A stretch of DNA of 64,000 bases, from NCBI GenBank assembly GCA_046154125.1, contig JBJXEJ010000118.1, positions 51,498-115,497 of the forward strand. Reading direction: 5' to 3'. The position numbers and the translations under genes were made by a program. Below, piece by piece: positions 47,500-58,221 of the stretch. The DNA is from PBB1 sp046154125. Its GTDB lineage: Bacteria; Pseudomonadota; Gammaproteobacteria; Burkholderiales; Burkholderiaceae_C. The first letter of the stretch is position 1. Each line of letters begins with the position of its first letter. The notes beneath the pieces are model-generated. The model saw only the letters and a list, made by a program, of their open reading frames with translations. It had not been told where the DNA came from and made no database searches.

Positions 47500-47997
47500 T
47501 CAGGCACGCAGCGAGGCAAGCAGCGCACGCAGCGCGCGCGTCACGGTCTGATGCCGCACGGCAGCCCGATCGCCTGCAAGTTGCAGCAAGAGCGCGGTGG
47601 TGTCGCCATCCGACCGAGCGACCGCGAGCCACACCGTGCCGACGGGCTTGCCGGGTGCCGCACCACCGGGTCCCGCGATCCCGGTCACGGCAACCGACCG
47701 TTGCACGCAAGATCGCTGCAGCGCACCTTCCGCCATCGCCCGAACAACGGCCTCGCTGACCGCACCATGCCGTTCGATCAACGCCTGCGGCACGCCGAGG
47801 AGCTCGGTCTTGGCCTCATTCGAATAAGTGACGAAACCGCGCTCGAACCAGTCGCTTGAGCCAGCGAGCGAGGTGCACGCTGCAGCGATCAGGCCTCCGG
47901 TACACGACTCGGCCGTGGCCAATCGCAGTCCGCGCAAGCGCAGCGCGCCAGCCAGGGCGTCAACGCCGGCTTGTTGTTCGGTGTCGAGTTCACTCAT
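47500..47997 (-). CDS. pncC: CinA C-terminal-domain amidohydrolase (PncC-like)
   Basis: 165-residue stand-alone CinA domain, which deamidates nicotinamide mononucleotide in NAD recycling. ATAESCTGGLIAAACTSLAGSS (residues 27-48) holds the catalytic Ser-Cys-Thr region, and AVTGIAGPGGAAPGKPVGTVW the second motif. Groups with pgpA and thiL on the minus strand. Confidence 0.94.
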   Translation of the reverse strand: MSELDTEQQAGVDALAGALRLRGLRLATAESCTGGLIAAACTSLAGSSDWFERGFVTYSNEAKTELLGVPQALIERHGAVSEAVVRAMAEGALQRSCVQRSVAVTGIAGPGGAAPGKPVGTVWLAVARSDGDTTALLLQLAGDRAAVRHQTVTRALRALLASLRA

Positions 47998-48016
47998 GCT
48001 GCCATTCCATTGGAAA

Positions 48017-48574
48017 TCAAGGCCACAACCAGCGCCAACCGGCGATCACGAGCAAGGTGCAAAGCGCGGCGACCAGGTCATCGAACAGGATGCCGAAGCC
48101 CTGCGCCCAGCCGATGGGTTCTCCACGCCGGCCCTTGAAGGCGCGGTCGGCCCAGGCCACCGGTCCCGGCTTGGCGGCGTCGAAGTAGCGGAACAGCGCA
48201 AAGGCGACCGCCTGCGCCAGCAGCCCGGCCGGCATCACCAGCCAGAGCACCAGCCAGAATGCGAGCACCTCGTCCCAGACGATGGCGCCCGGGTCCGGAA
48301 CGGCCATCGCGCGCGCCGTGACAGTGCTGGCCCACCAGCCGACGAGGAAGCTCGCAGCCAGCAGCGCCGCCATGTGCAGCGGGCCCAGGTACCGGTCCAG
48401 CACCAGGAAAGACATCCACGCCCACAGCGTACCGACGGTGCCCGGCGCGAATGGCGACAGGCCGCTGCCGAAACCGAGCGCGACGAAATGCGCCGGGTGG
48501 CTCATCAGCAGGCGCACAGACGGTCTGCGCGGAGCCTGGGCGGTCACCGGTTCACCAAGGGTGTTGTCGTTCAT
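48017..48574 (-). CDS. pgpA: Phosphatidylglycerophosphatase A
   Basis: 185-residue membrane phosphatase that makes phosphatidylglycerol. Motifs are the FGSGLSPFAPGTVGTLW start and PGAIVWDEVLAFW (the conserved DE), with about four transmembrane helices. Its ATG overlaps the thiL stop (ATGA); thiL-pgpA-pncC is a conserved trio. Confidence 0.96.
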   Translation of the reverse strand: MNDNTLGEPVTAQAPRRPSVRLLMSHPAHFVALGFGSGLSPFAPGTVGTLWAWMSFLVLDRYLGPLHMAALLAASFLVGWWASTVTARAMAVPDPGAIVWDEVLAFWLVLWLVMPAGLLAQAVAFALFRYFDAAKPGPVAWADRAFKGRRGEPIGWAQGFGILFDDLVAALCTLLVIAGWRWLWP

Positions 48575-49572
48575 GGGCGGAAATGATCGAACGACGCGTG
48601 AGCGTGCGCCACCGACCGTCCATCGGCGTCGAAGAGTTCGGCGCTGGGGCCCGTGGCCGATCCGGGCCGGGGCACGATGCGGCCGATGCGGCTGACGGCG
48701 ACGCCAGCCGATGTGGCAGCCGCCGCCACACGCGCCGCGTGCTCCGGAGACGCGGAGAACAGCAACTCGTAATCGTCGCCGCCGGACAGCGTGCAGAGGC
48801 GCTGCAGCCCCAGGGGCTGCCTGTGCATCACCGCGCTGCGCGGCACCGCATCGACATCGACCACCGCATCGACTCCCGAGCGCTGCAGGATGTGCCCGAG
48901 GTCGCCGAGCAGGCCGTCGGACACGTCGATCGCGCTGCTCGCCACGCCGCGCAGCGCCAGCCCCAGCCCGACTCGTGGCTGCGGCAGCTCCATCGCCATT
49001 CGCACGGCATCGAGATCGCGCCCATCCAGCGACAACGAGCCACGAAACACCTCGAGCGCCAACCGCGCGTCGCCGAGCGCACCACTGACATAGAGGTCGT
49101 CCCCTGCGCGCGCGCCCGACCGCAGGAGGGTACCGAGTCCTGCAGAGGCAGCAGCCGAGGGCCCCGGAACCTGGCCAAACACGCTGATGCAGATATTCAG
49201 CGGACCCTGAGTCGTATCGCCGCCGATCAGCTCGCAGCCGTGCGCGTCTGCCAGCGCCAGAAGTCCGCGCGAAAAACCATCGAGGAAGGCCTCGTCCGCG
49301 CGCGGCAGCGCCAGCGCCAGCGTGAAGGCCAGCGGCTCGGCACCACAGGCCGCGAGGTCACTCAGGTTGACCGCCAGCGCCTTGTGTCCCAGCCGATCGG
49401 GCGCCACCGTCGACAGGAAATGCCGGCCTTCGACCAGCATGTCGCACGAGGTCGCGATCTGCATGCCCGGAGACGGTGCGAACACTGCGCAATCGTCACC
49501 GATGCCCAGTGCAGCGCGTCGTGCCGGGCGGTCGAAATAGCGCGTGATCAGATCGAATTCACCGATAGACAT
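48571..49572 (-). CDS. thiL: Thiamin-monophosphate kinase
   Basis: 333-residue ThiL, which converts thiamin monophosphate to the diphosphate cofactor. GEFDLITRYF start, GIGDDCAVF metal-binding motif (residues 21-30 region), and ISVFGQVPG. The start is ATG 49572; the frame is open for a further 23 codons upstream. Divergent from maeB over 253 bases. This is the second thiamin gene of the window, away from thiC. Confidence 0.96.
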   Translation of the reverse strand: MSIGEFDLITRYFDRPARRAALGIGDDCAVFAPSPGMQIATSCDMLVEGRHFLSTVAPDRLGHKALAVNLSDLAACGAEPLAFTLALALPRADEAFLDGFSRGLLALADAHGCELIGGDTTQGPLNICISVFGQVPGPSAAASAGLGTLLRSGARAGDDLYVSGALGDARLALEVFRGSLSLDGRDLDAVRMAMELPQPRVGLGLALRGVASSAIDVSDGLLGDLGHILQRSGVDAVVDVDAVPRSAVMHRQPLGLQRLCTLSGGDDYELLFSASPEHAARVAAAATSAGVAVSRIGRIVPRPGSATGPSAELFDADGRSVAHAHASFDHFRP

Positions 49573-49631
49573 CAAAGCATTCTCGCCGCGGCCGAAGATC
49601 ACCACGGCCAGCCGCCGAATCGGGCCGCTTC

Positions 49632-49637
49632 TACAAT
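49632..49637 (+). promoter_or_regulatory. Candidate -10 in thiL-maeB region
   Basis: TACAAT in the 253-base divergent region, about 190 bases before maeB. No good -35. Very tentative. Confidence 0.25.
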
Positions 49638-49825
49638 GCACGCGATGATTCGCCGACTCCGGCCCTCGTTGGCCGGTCCGCTGCCAGTCCTGCGGACAGC
49701 TTCATCCCGCAAAGACCCAATGCGCTCTGACGCACCACGCCGCAGGCTTGCTGGCGTGAGTTGGTCATGAGCCCACCGGGCCATCCTGCACACGAATCCG
49801 CAGTGCACAGCACGAAGGTATCCCG

Positions 49826-52123
<2,298 letters not shown>

Positions 52124-52348
52124 AGCGGCCACTCCCGGCCCCGACTTCGACGGCTTGTGACGATTTGAAGTCAGATTTGGAAGCTGTGGTTTGCCGCCAG
52201 CTCTGAAGATTTTCGTATATTGAACAATGACTTAATGTCATGTGAGCGCCCACTTATTCACGGGTGAACACGCCCTGTATTGAGGCGCAGCCTTGAGATT
52301 TTCGGTCCTATTCGGTACCATCGGTCTTTCCGAATCAAGGGACAACCC
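52124..52348 (+). promoter_or_regulatory. Upstream region of the RNase gene with three palindromes
   Basis: 225 bases, visibly less GC-rich than the rest. TATATT (52216-52221) could be a -10. Inverted repeats ATGAC-TTAAT-GTCAT (52227-52241) and TTCAC-GG-GTGAA (52257-52268) follow. A GACTTC...GAAGTC repeat is near its start. Candidate regulator sites, unproven. Confidence 0.45.
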
Positions 52349-52783
52349 GTGTTTTTCTCTGGCCCAGTGGGGGATCGGCAACGCGTCGCCTGGTCAGCAA
52401 AAACAGCAGCTATCGCTGTTTCATTGGCTGCCGCGTTGTGGGCTCCAGGGGTGGTTTGGGCCAGGCAAGCGCACCCGGAAAGCGTCACCGCGCAATCTGT
52501 TGTTGCGCTGGCGCAACTGCCTGCAGAAGCCCAGAAAACCCATCGGTTGATTCATTCGGGGGGACCTTTTCCATACGGCAAGGACGGATCCGTGTTTGCC
52601 AATCGGGAACGGTTGCTGCCGGCGCACGCCCGTGGTTACTACCGCGAATACACGGTCCCGACCCCGGGTGCGCATGACCGAGGCGCTCGACGCATGATCT
52701 GCGGCGGGCTGCGGTTGACGGCACCTGCGGCCTGTTTTTACAGCGGCGATCACTACGCGAGCTTCGGCCGCATCGTGCCGTGA
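52349..52783 (+). CDS. Secreted barnase/RNase Sa-type ribonuclease
   Basis: 144-residue guanyl-specific RNase with a signal peptide (hydrophobic core TAAIAVSLAAALWAPGVV, residues about 19-36). The mature fold keeps the catalytic residues: E87 in FANRERLLP, arginines in RGARR (111-115) and H135 in YSGDHYASF. The start is GTG 52349, supported by AAGGGA six bases upstream; there is no ATG in frame. It precedes the barstar gene by 39 bases, so this is a toxin with its intracellular inhibitor, used for secreted RNA degradation or competition. Confidence 0.9.
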   Translation: MFFSGPVGDRQRVAWSAKTAAIAVSLAAALWAPGVVWARQAHPESVTAQSVVALAQLPAEAQKTHRLIHSGGPFPYGKDGSVFANRERLLPAHARGYYREYTVPTPGAHDRGARRMICGGLRLTAPAACFYSGDHYASFGRIVP

Positions 52784-52822
52784 TCACCGCTTTGGTTTTT
52801 TGTCCATAGGAGGAACGAGTCC

Positions 52823-53218
52823 ATGCTCTTGCAGACCGTCCGTTCGAACATTGTTCAATCGATCCGCGCCTATCGCGTGGAGGATCTGATGCAGGCGGCG
52901 CATAACGCCGATCAGCATTTCCTCTACGCCAATCTGACGACGGCCCAGGCCAAACAGGATGTCCTGGACACCATCGCCGAGTCGTTCCTGTTTCCGGTGC
53001 ATTTCGGCAAGAACCTCGATGCGCTCTACGACTGCATGACCGATCTGGTGCACAAGGCTGGCTCGCAACCCGGGTTCGTCGTGGTGCTGGAACAGCTGCC
53101 CGACAACCCTCGGTTTGACCGTGAGGCGCGTGAGCAACTGCTCGACGTGTTCCGGGATGCGGCCGATTTCTGGGCCGAGCGAAAAGTCCCGTTCAGGTGC
53201 TTCTATTCTTTTCAGTAG
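52823..53218 (+). CDS. Barstar-family ribonuclease inhibitor
   Basis: 131-residue barstar-like inhibitor: HFLYANLTTAQAKQDVLDTIAESFLFP then HFGKNLDALYDCMTDL (the helix with the Asp/Tyr/Leu that plugs the RNase site), then GFVVVLEQLPDNP. It has an excellent AGGAGG ribosome site nine bases upstream. Its TAG stop lies inside the 5' arm of the 41-base hairpin. Confidence 0.93.
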   Translation: MLLQTVRSNIVQSIRAYRVEDLMQAAHNADQHFLYANLTTAQAKQDVLDTIAESFLFPVHFGKNLDALYDCMTDLVHKAGSQPGFVVVLEQLPDNPRFDREAREQLLDVFRDAADFWAERKVPFRCFYSFQ

Positions 53219-53255
53219 CCCGCTCTCAAGAACTCGGTTCTTGGGAGCGGGCTAC
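53215..53255 (+). repeat. 41-base near-perfect hairpin over the barstar stop
   Basis: 19-base arms GTAGCCCGCTCTCAAGAAC and its complement with one G-T pair, loop TCG. It covers the barstar TAG stop. No T run follows, so it is a stability or processing element, a Rho-assisted end, or an inserted palindromic repeat unit. Confidence 0.9.
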
Positions 53256-53259
53256 CGAA

Positions 53260-53385
53260 ATGCCCAGCGCCTCCGAAAAGCCCGCCAAGCCTGCCGCCAA
53301 GAGCGCGGCCGGAGCCAGCTTCGGAATGAACATGCCGCTGATGAGCAGTGCGTTCGACACCTCGATGTGGTTGAACGCCGCCTGA
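53260..53385 (+). CDS. Possible 41-residue protein
   Basis: A short frame between the two long hairpins: an Ala/Lys/Pro-rich first half (SEKPAKPAAKSAAGAS) then a Met/Ser-rich end (FGMNMPLMSSAFDTSMW). The only purine-rich ribosome-like stretch (GGGAG) is in the hairpin, 12 bases upstream. No family recognised; it may not be expressed. Confidence 0.3.
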   Translation: MPSASEKPAKPAAKSAAGASFGMNMPLMSSAFDTSMWLNAA

Positions 53386-53400
53386 CGGCGCGTTGTTGAT

Positions 53401-53444
53401 CGACCATGAACAAGGCGGCCTGAGGGCCGCCTTGTTCATGGTCG
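53401..53444. terminator. 44-base perfect palindrome, bidirectional terminator candidate
   Basis: Arms CGACCATGAACAAGGCGGCC and its exact complement, loop TGAG. It lies between the barstar side and the convergent ksgA stop at 53452. The inner GGCGGCC/GGCCGCC core with TTGTT outside resembles a terminator readable from both strands, but the outer arms are unusually long. Confidence 0.7.
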
Positions 53445-53451
53445 CGGCACC

Positions 53452-54210
53452 TCAACCCATCGCACCGCACAAGGTAAGGTATTCGGACACCGCCACCTCC
53501 TCAGCGCGGCGCTGCAGGTCGAACTCACCCGCGAAGCCCCTTTCGTCGAGCCAGCGGCCCAGCGTGTTGCGCAGCATCTTGCGGCGCTGCGAGAAAGCCA
53601 CCGTCACCAGTTCACCCAGCAGCGACGCATCGATGTCGGCCCGTGCTGGCAGCGGAAGCATGCGCACCACGGCAGAGCGCACCTGCGGCGGCGGGTCGAA
53701 CGACTCCGGCTCGACATCGAGCACCGACTCGATCGCGTAGCGCCATTGCAGCATGACCGACAAGCGGCCGTAGGTTTTGCTGCCAGGCCCAGCCGCCATG
53801 CGCTCGACGACCTCCTTTTGCAACATGAAGTGCTGGTCGAGAACGTGTGCGGCCACCGGCAGCAGATGGAAAAGGATCGGCGTCGAGATGTTGTACGGCA
53901 GGTTTCCGACCACACGCAAAGGCTGCCCGGCTGCCCCGGACAGTGCAGAGAAATCAACGTTCAGCACGTCGGCCTCGATCACGTTCAATGCAGGCCGGAG
54001 CCGCAGGCGCGCGGCCAGATCGCGGTCGAGTTCGATCACGGTCAACCGCTCGCAGCGGTCGAGCAGCGGAAACGTCATCGCACCCAGGCCAGGCCCGATT
54101 TCTACCAGCGCCTCGCCCGGGTTCGGTGCGATCGCATCGATGATGGCGTCGATGGCCACTCGGTCGGTCAGGAAGTGCTGCCCGAACCGCTTGCGTGCAA
54201 TGTGGCTCAT
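53452..54210 (-). CDS. ksgA: 16S rRNA dimethyladenosine transferase
   Basis: 252-residue KsgA that dimethylates two adenines near the 3' end of 16S rRNA. KRFGQHFLTD start, SAM site VEIGPGLGAMT, and NLPYNIST (motif IV). The start is ATG 54210. It follows surA on the minus strand without pdxA, which often sits between them. Confidence 0.98.
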   Translation of the reverse strand: MSHIARKRFGQHFLTDRVAIDAIIDAIAPNPGEALVEIGPGLGAMTFPLLDRCERLTVIELDRDLAARLRLRPALNVIEADVLNVDFSALSGAAGQPLRVVGNLPYNISTPILFHLLPVAAHVLDQHFMLQKEVVERMAAGPGSKTYGRLSVMLQWRYAIESVLDVEPESFDPPPQVRSAVVRMLPLPARADIDASLLGELVTVAFSQRRKMLRNTLGRWLDERGFAGEFDLQRRAEEVAVSEYLTLCGAMG

Positions 54211-54267
54211 CGGCGTTCCCGCAACGTCTGAGCGCACAGGATCAACGCGGCGGCGTCCGGCGCGTGA

Positions 54268-55608
54268 TCACTGGGGTGGATCGCGCAACTCCACATAGGC
54301 GCGGGCTCGCAACTCGCGGGACCACTCGGTGTAGGCCTCGTCGTACTTCCTCTCGCGCAGCACGTTGCGGGCTTGTTCACGCTCCTGCTTGGCATCGAGC
54401 GTTGCCTGCCGTCTTTCAACGACCTGGATCAGGTGCACGCCGAATCGCGACACCACCGGATCGGAGATGCCGCCAACCGGCAGCGCATTCATCGCTTCTT
54501 CGAATTCCGGCACGAAGGTGCCCGCCGAGGTCCAACCCAGATCGCCGCCTTGAGGAGCGCTGCCGTCTTCGGAGTTGTCTTTCGCAAGCTGTTCGAAACT
54601 GCTGGTGCCCGCCTGAACCTGCCGCTTGAAACCGGCGAGACGGCGCGATGCCGTGGCCTGATCGAGCTCAGCGGTGATCTTCAGCAGGATGTGGCGCGAT
54701 CGCGTCTCGGGAACCGAGAACGCCTGTCCGTCACGGCGCTCGACCAGCTTCAACACATGAAAACCAGCCCCGGTCCGCAGCAGCGTGTCAGCCACCTGCC
54801 CACTCTTCAATCCCTGGATACGTTCGACAAACGCATCGGGCAAGCGGTCGGCCGTCCGCAGACCCAGCGTGCTGCCCTGTGCCTTGTTCGAATCCTCGGA
54901 GATCTCGAGCGCGACGGCCGCGAATGATTCGCCCGACTTGACGCGGGCCAGCGCAGCCTCCGCGCGCGCCTGCCGTTCGGCGACCAGCGCCTCGGAGGCG
55001 CTCTCGGGCACGGTCACCAGGATCTGTGCGATGTTGAATTCGGCGCGCGATGAGGACTCGGAACGCTGCTTGGCGATCAGTGCGTCGATGTCGGCATCGG
55101 TGATGCGGATGCGGGCCTGGACCTCGCGTTCGCGGACGCGCTCGACCAGAATCTGGTCACGGAGGTTCTTGCGAAAGCGAGCAAAGTCGATGCCGTCCTC
55201 GACCAGCTTCTGGCGCAGCTGCGCCATCGTCACCTGGTTCTGCGAAGCCACGTTGGCCACGGCACGATCGAGCTCGCTGTCATCGATGCGCTGACCGCTT
55301 TCGCGGGCATGCGTGATCTGCGCGCGCTCGTCTATCAGCAGGTCGAGCAACTGGCGACGCAATTCGGCTTCAGGCGGCAAGGCCGTCTTGGTCCGCAACG
55401 CATTCGCCCGCACGCGTGCCAGTCGCTGCTCCACTTCGAGCGCAGTAACGAGCTCCTGGTTCACCACGGCAAGGATGAAGTCTCCGCTGCGTCCGGAGGC
55501 ACTCGACGCTGTGGCGCGCGGTGACTGGGCCGCAACCGGTGACGGCTGACTGGCAAGCGCGCCAACAGCCACGGCAAACACAACGATCGATCTCAAGGCG
55601 TCATTCAT
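54268..55608 (-). CDS. surA: Periplasmic chaperone and peptidyl-prolyl isomerase SurA
   Basis: 446-residue SurA, which guides outer-membrane barrel proteins. Signal peptide (residues 1-28, core IVVFAVAVGALAS), N-terminal chaperone domain (DFILAVVNQELVTALEVEQR), and two parvulin PPIase domains (about 190-290 and 300-400; the second with SRHILLKI, GGDLGWTSAGTFVPEFEEAM). The start at 55608 overlaps the lptD end by eight bases; no strong ribosome site is visible on this strand. Confidence 0.96.
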   Translation of the reverse strand: MNDALRSIVVFAVAVGALASQPSPVAAQSPRATASSASGRSGDFILAVVNQELVTALEVEQRLARVRANALRTKTALPPEAELRRQLLDLLIDERAQITHARESGQRIDDSELDRAVANVASQNQVTMAQLRQKLVEDGIDFARFRKNLRDQILVERVREREVQARIRITDADIDALIAKQRSESSSRAEFNIAQILVTVPESASEALVAERQARAEAALARVKSGESFAAVALEISEDSNKAQGSTLGLRTADRLPDAFVERIQGLKSGQVADTLLRTGAGFHVLKLVERRDGQAFSVPETRSRHILLKITAELDQATASRRLAGFKRQVQAGTSSFEQLAKDNSEDGSAPQGGDLGWTSAGTFVPEFEEAMNALPVGGISDPVVSRFGVHLIQVVERRQATLDAKQEREQARNVLRERKYDEAYTEWSRELRARAYVELRDPPQ

Positions 55609-58048
55609 AGAAGGAGAAGGTGTTCTGGGAGCTCGCCGGCGCATCTCGCAGCAGCCGGTAGCCAGGCACATTGTCCTTCAGCACCTGCAGTGGGTTGGAC
55701 CCGAGCCGCGAGAGGCCGACCAGTTCAAGCTGGATCAGCAGACGCGTGGTGGCTTCAGCCCGCCCGGTGGACAGACGTTCGGCCACGACCCGCGTGATCC
55801 AGCAGCCCGCATCGTATTCGAGCCCGAGGATCGAATCGACGATGCGGCTGTCCCTGGTGCTGTAGTTGACGCGACCGACCGTGTAGAGCGAGCCTTTGCA
55901 ACTGGCCGGATCGCCGCGCGAGTCGCCCGACAGGTTGGGGGCATCGGGTGTCCGGCCGAAGATCGGCCACTGCCAGCCGAGCTCGAGCTGCTCACTCAGG
56001 TTTCGCGTCTGACGGAACACCGCACTGACGGTGTGGAAGGGGCGGGGCGAATACGACGCGCCGACGATGGAGCGCACCGTCGTGCCGAGCTGCGGGCTGT
56101 ACTGAACCGTGGCCGACAAGGACCAGTTGGGAATCACGTTCGTCGACCCGAGCAAAAGCAGATCCGAGATGCGCTGCGTGAGCGTGGTTCCCTCCGGCGT
56201 GACCCGCTGGTCGCTGAAAAGGTAGCGCTGCACCACGCCAAGCCGCATCGCCTCGCCACCATTCACGGGATCGAGAAGGCGGGTGGTCACCCCAGCCGTC
56301 ACCGCGTGGGAGTCGGAAACGCGATCAACACCCGAGAAAGCGTTCTCGGTGAAGATCGTCTCGAAATTGAAGTCGCGCGGCGCCGAATCGTAGTTCGGCA
56401 GGATGCTCTGGTTGTGGTACGGGGTGTAGACATACATCAGCCTCGGCTCCAGCGTCTGACGCAAGTCCTTGCCAAACCATGACGAGTCCCGCTCCAGAAC
56501 CCAGGCACTGTCGACACTCACGGTCGGAATCACGCGCGAGGCCTGCTTGCGGCCATCGCTCATCGGGCTGTCAAGGGAGTACGACGCCGCATTCACGGAC
56601 ACCTTCGGCGTCAGCGTCCAGCCGGGTGTGACCCACGGCCGGCTGAGGCTTGCAAGCGCGTGCACGCGCATGCCGGTCGGGCGATCTGCGGTATTGACGG
56701 TGCCGATCGGATTCGCGAAGCGGTTGAACTCTCCCTCGAAGCCCACTTCGAAGCCCTCGCCAACCGGCTGCAATGTCCGGGCGCCGATTTGCGGCAGGCG
56801 CTCGTAAGGTGCGTCGATCAGGCTGTCTGCGTTCTGCAGAACCTGCCAGCGCTGTGCTCTTGCATAGGTCGTCCATTCGCCGAACGGACGTGTTGCCTCG
56901 ATATCGGACAGGAGCAGCCGCGGCGTGATCGTGTTCAGGTCGCGCCGGAAATCCTTCCAGTAGTTGTCGTCGGAGACGCGTTCCACCCGGATGCTCAGAC
57001 GGGTGTCATCAGCCCAGGCGGCCTCGTGCTTCGCACCGAACGAATAACGCGTCCGGCCCGCTTCAAGGTCGTTGGGCAACAGGTTCAGGTTGAGCTCGCC
57101 GTGATAGTTCTCCTCGAGGTAGCGAAACTCGCTGCCCAGACCGACGCCGCGCCGAAAGCTGGCCGACGGAGTGAAAGTCGCATCTCGATTCGGCGCGATG
57201 TTCCAGTACCAGGGCACTTCGAGGCGCACACCGCTGCGGCTGTCGATGGCAACGCTCGGGGGCAGCCAACCGGACTTGCGTTCATCGGTCAGCGGGAAGC
57301 TCAACTCAGGCGCCCAGAGGATGGGCACGCCGAGAAAGCGCAGCACCGCACCCTCGGCAATGCCTTCGTTGTTGTTGAAGTCCATCTTGACGCGGTCGCT
57401 GGTCAACAACCAGTCCGGGTCTCCGCTGCCGTCGGCAGGGCAGCTGCTGTAGGTCGCTTTCGTCGCGACCGTGCGCTGGCTGTCGATGAAATCGATGCGC
57501 TCGGCCTTGCCGCCGGCCGCCGTCCGGCCAAAGTAGTACGTCGGATTGGTGAAGTACCCCTCGAAACGCTGGACCTTCAATTGCAACTCGGGGCCGGTGT
57601 AGCGGTTGCCGTCCTGGTCGATCTTCACGTTTCCACGCGCCAGTGCGAGGTCTTCGACCTGGTCGTAGCTGAGCAGGTCGGCTTGCAGCATCAGGTCGCC
57701 ACGGCGAAGCACCGCGTCGCCTTCGGCGATCGTCTCCAGATCAGGCCGACCGCGTACCTTTTGCGCCTGAACCGTGATCGGCAGCTGCTTGCCAGCGTCA
57801 CCGCGAGGCAGCGGCAGCAGCTTGGGAGAAAGCCGCAACTCGATGCCGGAATCGGTGATCAAAGGTTTCACCGGGGTCTGCGCGACGGCCGGCGTCGCAG
57901 CAGGCAGCGGAACCGAACCGATGGGCGGCCGACCCCATTGCGCCCATGCGGGGCCGCTGGCAGCCAGCACCGCTGCGGCGAGCGGCAGCAACTGCCATGC
58001 GCGGCCGCGACCCGGTGCGACACAGGATGTCGAGCCGCCGGGACACAG
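55601..58048 (-). CDS. lptD: LPS-assembly protein LptD (start uncertain)
   Basis: Outer-membrane LPS translocon. The OstA/jelly-roll domain (about residues 65-170: TVQAQKVRGRPDLETIAEGDAVLRRGDLMLQADLLSY) precedes the 26-strand barrel. It ends NTFSFYE, an aromatic/charged barrel end. The signal peptide LLPLAAAVLAASGPAWAQ is clear, but there is no ATG, GTG or TTG in frame with a basic n-region; I place the start at a CTG near 58048 only as a marker. The attractive starts ATG 58151 and a GTG giving SRRLDILCRTGSRPRM lie in another frame. Confidence 0.85.
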   Translation of the reverse strand: MCPGGSTSCVAPGRGRAWQLLPLAAAVLAASGPAWAQWGRPPIGSVPLPAATPAVAQTPVKPLITDSGIELRLSPKLLPLPRGDAGKQLPITVQAQKVRGRPDLETIAEGDAVLRRGDLMLQADLLSYDQVEDLALARGNVKIDQDGNRYTGPELQLKVQRFEGYFTNPTYYFGRTAAGGKAERIDFIDSQRTVATKATYSSCPADGSGDPDWLLTSDRVKMDFNNNEGIAEGAVLRFLGVPILWAPELSFPLTDERKSGWLPPSVAIDSRSGVRLEVPWYWNIAPNRDATFTPSASFRRGVGLGSEFRYLEENYHGELNLNLLPNDLEAGRTRYSFGAKHEAAWADDTRLSIRVERVSDDNYWKDFRRDLNTITPRLLLSDIEATRPFGEWTTYARAQRWQVLQNADSLIDAPYERLPQIGARTLQPVGEGFEVGFEGEFNRFANPIGTVNTADRPTGMRVHALASLSRPWVTPGWTLTPKVSVNAASYSLDSPMSDGRKQASRVIPTVSVDSAWVLERDSSWFGKDLRQTLEPRLMYVYTPYHNQSILPNYDSAPRDFNFETIFTENAFSGVDRVSDSHAVTAGVTTRLLDPVNGGEAMRLGVVQRYLFSDQRVTPEGTTLTQRISDLLLLGSTNVIPNWSLSATVQYSPQLGTTVRSIVGASYSPRPFHTVSAVFRQTRNLSEQLELGWQWPIFGRTPDAPNLSGDSRGDPASCKGSLYTVGRVNYSTRDSRIVDSILGLEYDAGCWITRVVAERLSTGRAEATTRLLIQLELVGLSRLGSNPLQVLKDNVPGYRLLRDAPASSQNTFSFYE

Positions 58049-58221
58049 TAGACGGACAAGTGGACGAGGCAGCAAAGGCAGAGAAAAGCAGGCGGGAGGA
58101 GGTGGCGAACGCCACGAACGCGAACGGCGGTTTGTAAAATTGATTATCCATGAGGGTGTGGCAGCGACTGCTCCCGGATGACCCACCTTTTCGCACCTGC
58201 GCGCCCGCACGCCGCCCCGCC

